Of a DNA stretch of 10,340 bases, positions 6,997-10,340 are shown one piece after another. Numbering within the stretch: position 1 is the first letter of the stretch; the number at the start of each line of letters is the position of its first letter. Below the pieces are notes generated by a model, which saw only the letters and a list, made by a program, of their open reading frames with translations, was not told where the DNA came from and ran no database searches. Source of the stretch: Deltaproteobacteria bacterium. GTDB lineage: Bacteria > Desulfobacterota > Dissulfuribacteria > Dissulfuribacterales > UBA3076. The position numbers and the translations under genes were made by a program. The stretch is taken from the NCBI GenBank assembly GCA_021159445.1, contig JAGGRV010000122.1, positions 1 through 10,340 of the forward strand, written 5' to 3'.

Positions 6997-8157
6997 TTAT
7001 CCTTCGAGAAAAGCCCTTTGGCTTAAACTGTTTTTTGCGGCCTGATATACCTCTTCAACACTGATTATGGACATGCAGTTTGGATCATTACAATATTTTT
7101 GAATACATGGCGAGCATGGTTTAGGCTTCCTTATGACCTTGTGGATTTCGAGGTCCTGGTATGGTCCTGTATGACGCACAGTACTTGGCACAAAAAGAGA
7201 TATTGTAGGGGTCTTCAGTGCCACTGCAATATGAAAAGGGCCTGTATCATTGGTTATAAAGAGATCCAGCCCTTTGAGCGCGGCAGGCAGCTCTTTCAGG
7301 GGCAGGCGCCCTGCAAGGTTGATTATTCTGGATTTCCGACTGGAGACAGTTGTTATCCCTTCAGCTATCTCCTTGCCAATCTTTTCATCTCCAGGTCCTC
7401 CGAACAGTATAATATTAACATCTTCTGAATCAGCCAAGAGTCTCTTCCCAAGTTCTGAAAAGTGCCTCTTTGGCCACGCCTTATATGGTCTTGAGGCAGA
7501 TATCTGAAATCCTATTCTTTTGTTTTTTGCATAGTTGCGTCCCAGGCCATTAAGCAGATCATCCCAAAATGTTTCTACCTCTTCAACCACTACATGCAGT
7601 ACCAGACGCTTATCTCGTGGGGAATCAAGTTTTACCTTGAAAAGTGTGCGTAACACGTCGAGCCTCTGTTCTATTACATGTACTTCATCTCTGTATGGGA
7701 CCCTTACATTAAGAAACGGGGCAACGGTTTCATCCTTAAAACCGATACGGGCAATAAAAGGAATCCGGGCCAGGTAGGCGGCCTGAACAGGGCAGGGATC
7801 ACTGTCATGAAATACCAGACACAGATCGTAATTTCCCGACTTGATTCTGTTTAACAGGGAAAACAATCTCTTGTACCCTCCGTAATAGGGAACTACTGAC
7901 CTGATATCAGGATTGTTTTCAAAAAGTACGGAAAATTTTTCCCTGACCATGAAATCTATGGATGCATTTGGAAGAATGCGGTGCGTAGTTCTCACCGCTG
8001 GTGTGGAGAGCAGGGTGTCTCCTATGGCAGTTGAGGAAACTGCCAATACATTACTGATCTTGTCGGGGTTAAGTTCATTGACTGTTTTTTTTCTTTCCTT
8101 TTTCTTCCCCTTTGTGATCAGAACAGCCTTCCATGCTGCCTTGTTTAAGAGTTTCAT
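6997..8157 (-). CDS. GT9-family glycosyltransferase (ADP-heptose:LPS heptosyltransferase-like)
   Basis: A 386-residue member of glycosyltransferase family 9, the family of WaaC, WaaF and WaaQ, which transfer heptose from ADP-heptose to the LPS inner core in the cytoplasm. Seen: STAIGDTLLSTPAVR at 42-56 (the G-D-x-L-x-x-T-P-A acceptor loop), FGGPGDEKIGKEI at 252-264, NLAGRLPLKELPAAL at 280-294 and NDTGPFHIAVAL at 303-314 (donor-binding D-T-G-x-x-H). A C-terminal cysteine cluster (Cys348, 351, 356, 361, pattern C-x2-C-x4-C-x4-C) is usual in WaaF-like members. The start is ATG at 8157, overlapping the upstream TGA stop as ATGA; an in-frame start further upstream at 8211 would lie deep inside the preceding gene and is not favoured. 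About 34 residues, rich in Lys and Arg at 17-24, precede the usual family start. Family assignment is firm; heptose as the donor is inferred. Confidence 0.9.
   Translation of the reverse strand: MKLLNKAAWKAVLITKGKKKERKKTVNELNPDKISNVLAVSSTAIGDTLLSTPAVRTTHRILPNASIDFMVREKFSVLFENNPDIRSVVPYYGGYKRLFSLLNRIKSGNYDLCLVFHDSDPCPVQAAYLARIPFIARIGFKDETVAPFLNVRVPYRDEVHVIEQRLDVLRTLFKVKLDSPRDKRLVLHVVVEEVETFWDDLLNGLGRNYAKNKRIGFQISASRPYKAWPKRHFSELGKRLLADSEDVNIILFGGPGDEKIGKEIAEGITTVSSRKSRIINLAGRLPLKELPAALKGLDLFITNDTGPFHIAVALKTPTISLFVPSTVRHTGPYQDLEIHKVIRKPKPCSPCIQKYCNDPNCMSIISVEEVYQAAKNSLSQRAFLEG
8154..8157 (-). promoter_or_regulatory. ATGA stop/start overlap, AsnB to GT9
   Basis: The ATG of the GT9 gene (8157-8155) shares bases with the TGA stop of the AsnB-like gene (8156-8154). 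This implies coupled translation and fixes the GT9 start. Confidence 0.7.
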
Positions 8158-10052
8158 GGCAGCACCGCCTTGAACCGGGCCATCCACTTGGCCAGGATGA
8201 AAAGTGACCACAACTGGCGTGCCTTAAGTCCATTTTTTCCAATTTCAGAGCTGAGCAGATTGGATACACCCTGTTTTTCAAAAAGCCTGTAGAAGTCATC
8301 CGGGGCATCCATAATTACTTCTTGCACCTTGTTTTTCAGCGGTCCCCCAATCCACCGGGCCAGGGGTATGGAGAATCCCTTTTTAGGTCTTTCGAACATG
8401 GCTTTTGAAATACGGTCGGAAAAGGCATCTCTCAGGATGCGTTTTCCCTTTCTGTCCGTTGTCATGCGGTATTCTGATGGAAGGCTAAGGGCAAATTCCA
8501 GAACATCATGATCAAGAAAGGGAGATCTCAATTCAAGTCCGTGGGCCATGCTCATGTGATCGGAATAAAACAGGATGTCTCCGGGGAGATAGGTGTTTAT
8601 ATCGGTAATCTGGAGCCTGTCAAGTTCGTCGTCTCTGATTTGGTTGTAGAATGATCCAATTAGATCAATGGCAGTGGGATGCACGGTTTTTCCCACCAGG
8701 GGACCGCTTGGATTAAACAGCAACTTTCTGGAGCTTGAAGGAAAGATTTCAAGAAAGGCAAGATAGCGCATCGGCTGATTAAGCAGAAGCGCTCTGTCGG
8801 CAGACCTTGCAGGAAAACTCTTTTTTTTGCGTCTGCGGTTCAGGATGCTCTCTGCCCAGGTGCTGGTTTTTCTTAGCCGGCAGTAAGGATGCCGGAGAGA
8901 CAGTCTTTCAAGTCTTTTAATGAATATACAGTGGCCATAGCGCTTGTATCCTCCAAAAGCCTCGTCTCCGCCGTCTCCAGTGAGGGCAACCTTGACTTCT
9001 CCTGATGCAAATTTGCTCAGGAAGTAGAGGGGAATGGCCGTTTCATTGGAAAAGGGTTCTCCAAACAGGGCGAGGATCTCCGGTGCTTTTAAAAGGGAAT
9101 CAGCGGGCAGATAAAATTCATGGTGATCTGTTTTTAGATGATCTGCAATCTGTCTGGCATAAGGCAGTTCATTGAACCTCTCATCTTCAAAACCTATTGA
9201 AAAGGTCTTTACCGGCCCTTGCAGTGCCATGCCGGCAACAGTGAGAGAAGAGTCGATGCCACCTGAAAGAAATGCCCCCAAGGGCACATCTGATACCAGA
9301 CGTCTGACCACAGCCTGATCAAAACGCTCTTTTGTTTCAATACAGGCCTGCCTGTAGTCCATGTTTCTCTTTGCCGGATTTATTGACCAGAATGGGGCGT
9401 TGTTAATTATTCTGCCTTTTTCCACTTCCAGGAGATGCCCGGGAGGAAGCTTTCTGATCTTTTTAAACGCACAGAAGGGATGAGGGACGTAGCGAAGGCT
9501 CAAAAACAGGTCTAGGGCATCAGGATCAATCCTCCTGTCACATCCGGAAAGTGTAAGAAGTGCCGGGATTTCCGATGCAAAGAAAAAACCAAAGCTGTTT
9601 TCAACGTAGAATAGAGGTTTTACTCCAAGCCTGTCCCGCACAACAAGCATTCTTTTACTGTTGTGGTCAAGCGCACAGAAGGCGAACATTCCTTTTAGTT
9701 TTTCAATGCCTGCCTTGCCATATATCCTGATGATATTTGCCAGCACTTCTGTATCTGAGCGCGTGGTGAAAACACATCCTTTTTTTTCAAGATCATGTTT
9801 CAGCTCTGAAAAGTTGTAGATTTCACCATTAAAAACTATTGTTATTTCTCCTGTGGCATCTGTAAGCGGCTGAGTTCCTCCTTTGATATCGATGATTGCC
9901 AGTCTTCTGTGGGCAAGACCTATCCTGTTGTCAAAATAGATGCCGCTTCCATCAGGTCCTCTATGTGAGAGAAGAGAAGATGCCTCCTCAAGACGCCTCT
10001 GAGTACCTGGTAAGCTGTTTTCTTTTATGGAGTATCCTGCAATTCCGCACAT
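8154..10052 (-). CDS. asnB: Asparagine synthase (glutamine-hydrolysing) family amidotransferase
   Basis: A 632-residue two-domain enzyme. The N-terminal class II glutaminase starts MCGIAGY with nucleophile Cys2 once Met is removed, then HRGPDG at 30-35, HRRLAIID at 48-55, FNGEIYN at 74-80 and RSDTEV at 98-103. The C-terminal ATP-pyrophosphatase/synthetase domain has the PP-loop GAFLSGGIDSS at 259-269, TFSIGFED at 283-290, LTGDGGDEAFGGYKRY at 357-372, MSMAHGLELRSPFLDHDV at 500-517 and RPKKGFSIPL at 555-564. Ammonia from glutamine is used to amidate an AMP-activated carboxylate, classically aspartate. Proteins of this family in O-antigen and exopolysaccharide clusters can instead amidate uronic acids, which fits the operon. 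Where many bacterial AsnB have an E-P-[FY]-A-D-S-S stretch, this one reads EPFSNETAIP (332-341). The first gene of the minus operon; ATG at 10052 has no strong Shine-Dalgarno. The length resembles the ~630-residue exopolysaccharide-associated group. True substrate unknown. Confidence 0.92.
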   Translation of the reverse strand: MCGIAGYSIKENSLPGTQRRLEEASSLLSHRGPDGSGIYFDNRIGLAHRRLAIIDIKGGTQPLTDATGEITIVFNGEIYNFSELKHDLEKKGCVFTTRSDTEVLANIIRIYGKAGIEKLKGMFAFCALDHNSKRMLVVRDRLGVKPLFYVENSFGFFFASEIPALLTLSGCDRRIDPDALDLFLSLRYVPHPFCAFKKIRKLPPGHLLEVEKGRIINNAPFWSINPAKRNMDYRQACIETKERFDQAVVRRLVSDVPLGAFLSGGIDSSLTVAGMALQGPVKTFSIGFEDERFNELPYARQIADHLKTDHHEFYLPADSLLKAPEILALFGEPFSNETAIPLYFLSKFASGEVKVALTGDGGDEAFGGYKRYGHCIFIKRLERLSLRHPYCRLRKTSTWAESILNRRRKKKSFPARSADRALLLNQPMRYLAFLEIFPSSSRKLLFNPSGPLVGKTVHPTAIDLIGSFYNQIRDDELDRLQITDINTYLPGDILFYSDHMSMAHGLELRSPFLDHDVLEFALSLPSEYRMTTDRKGKRILRDAFSDRISKAMFERPKKGFSIPLARWIGGPLKNKVQEVIMDAPDDFYRLFEKQGVSNLLSSEIGKNGLKARQLWSLFILAKWMARFKAVLP

Positions 10053-10087
10053 GATTTACCAAACTAAATTCCCGAAAAAGGCAAAAG

Positions 10088-10196
10088 GCTGAGGATTAAG
10101 GGTGTGATGGTTAAATTACAAGCGGGGCAACTTCCACTTTTTTAGATAGGGCCGGAAGCCCTATATGGGCCATATTTATCCAGCTTAATCCTCAGC
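10088..10196. repeat. MITE-like palindromic element with perfect 13-bp terminal inverted repeats
   Basis: The ends GCTGAGGATTAAG (10088-10100) and CTTAATCCTCAGC (10184-10196) are exact reverse complements, enclosing an 83-base interior. Further in, TGGTTAAAT (10108-10116) nearly complements ATTTATCCA (10174-10182), with one mismatch after a length offset. CTTCC (10131-10135) can pair with GGAAG (10154-10158), and flanking GGG with CCC. The whole element can therefore fold as a long imperfect hairpin, or form an inner 7-bp stem instead. No target-site duplication is evident and no transposase is present. It could be a non-autonomous mobile repeat or a structured 5' leader of the AsnB operon. 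Confidence 0.6.
10146..10164. other. Internal hairpin, 7-bp stem
   Basis: ATAGGGC, a CGGAA loop and GCCCTAT form a perfect 7-bp stem. It is followed by GGGC at 10167-10170, which could pair alternatively with the GCCC at 10158-10161. On the minus strand the stem is followed by CTAAAAAAG, not a T-tract, so it is not a terminator for that strand. Confidence 0.5.
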
Positions 10197-10271
10197 TAAC
10201 GTTTCTGTCATCTTGATGCTGCCTCACAGCATATGAAATATCCAGAGGTATCATAGAAGAACTTGAAAAGT

Positions 10272-10287
10272 CATTCCCTTAGGAATG
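10272..10287. other. Small hairpin, 6-bp stem
   Basis: CATTCC, a CTTA loop and GGAATG form a perfect 6-bp stem. On the minus strand it is followed by ACTTTTC, a weak T-rich tail, so it might be a poor terminator of a gene beyond the window; not shown. Confidence 0.3.
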
Positions 10288-10340
10288 GGAGATAAATAAG
10301 TTGAACAAAAATTAATAGGATTTTTTGTTGTATTCAAGGC

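Larger units (their letters stand above)
10053..10340. other. Intergenic region upstream of the AsnB operon, no recognised gene
   Basis: This 288-base stretch should hold the promoter of the six-gene minus operon. It contains a ~109-bp inverted-repeat element (10088-10196), small hairpins and AT-rich sequence near the window end. I see no convincing -35/-10 pair on the minus strand; a TATGAT at 10255-10250 lacks a matching -35. No tRNA or clear protein gene is seen. Confidence 0.5.

Noticed and set aside
8158..8211. Longer GT9 protein starting at 8211
   Set aside because: It would lie within the 3' end of the AsnB gene in another frame; the ATGA overlap at 8157 is a much more typical operon start.
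10146..10164. Rho-independent terminator at the internal hairpin
   Set aside because: The stem is good but neither strand has a T-tract directly after it, and it lies upstream of, not after, the minus operon.
10197..10340. A protein-coding fragment on either strand in the last 144 bases
   Set aside because: Each frame is soon broken by stops and I recognise no motif; possible remnant of a repeat, but not supportable without a search.

Overview
The window is a dense Gram-negative surface-glycan locus: eight protein-coding genes on two convergent transcription units, with almost no spare DNA until the last 290 bases. An MsbA-type lipid exporter, a heptosyltransferase-family protein, a WaaG-like glycosyltransferase, a WaaP/Kdo-kinase-type protein and an O-antigen ligase/polymerase together point to assembly of lipopolysaccharide (LPS) core and attachment of a distal glycan. 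The host is therefore an outer-membrane bacterium. The character of MsbA, WaaG-like and heptosyltransferase proteins, with moderate GC, suggests Desulfobacterota (former Deltaproteobacteria), but that is an impression from protein style and not a proof. No rRNA, tRNA, CRISPR array, phage gene or transposase is visible.

Plus-strand unit (left, 1-2902): an ABC exporter of the MsbA family, whose true N-terminus probably lies upstream of the window, followed by a GT4 glycosyltransferase resembling WaaG. The two are translationally coupled by a four-base TTGA stop/start overlap.

Minus-strand unit (10052 down to 2934): six genes in the order asparagine synthase/amidotransferase, GT9 heptosyltransferase, GT4 glycosyltransferase, short WaaP-like kinase, O-antigen ligase-like membrane protein, GT4 glycosyltransferase. 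Gaps are 15 bases or less, or the genes overlap (4 bases at AsnB/GT9, 11 at kinase/ligase, about 20 at ligase/last GT), so they look like one operon. The two units converge on a 31-base gap that holds a 16-base perfect palindrome.

How they may work together (inference): GT9 and the GT4 enzymes build core or outer sugars on lipid A on the cytoplasmic side, the kinase would add phosphate to a core sugar if it is active, MsbA flips the lipid-linked core, and the Wzy_C-type protein joins (or polymerises) glycan on the periplasmic side. The AsnB-like protein may amidate an acidic sugar or simply make asparagine.

The two points most worth following are the kinase, which keeps the catalytic and metal-binding motifs but lacks the N-terminal lobe and sits in the same frame just behind the preceding glycosyltransferase, and a ~109-bp element with perfect 13-bp inverted ends upstream of the AsnB gene, which looks like a small non-autonomous mobile element or a structured leader. 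I found no convincing wholly new system; the rest reads as a coherent but ordinary LPS locus.
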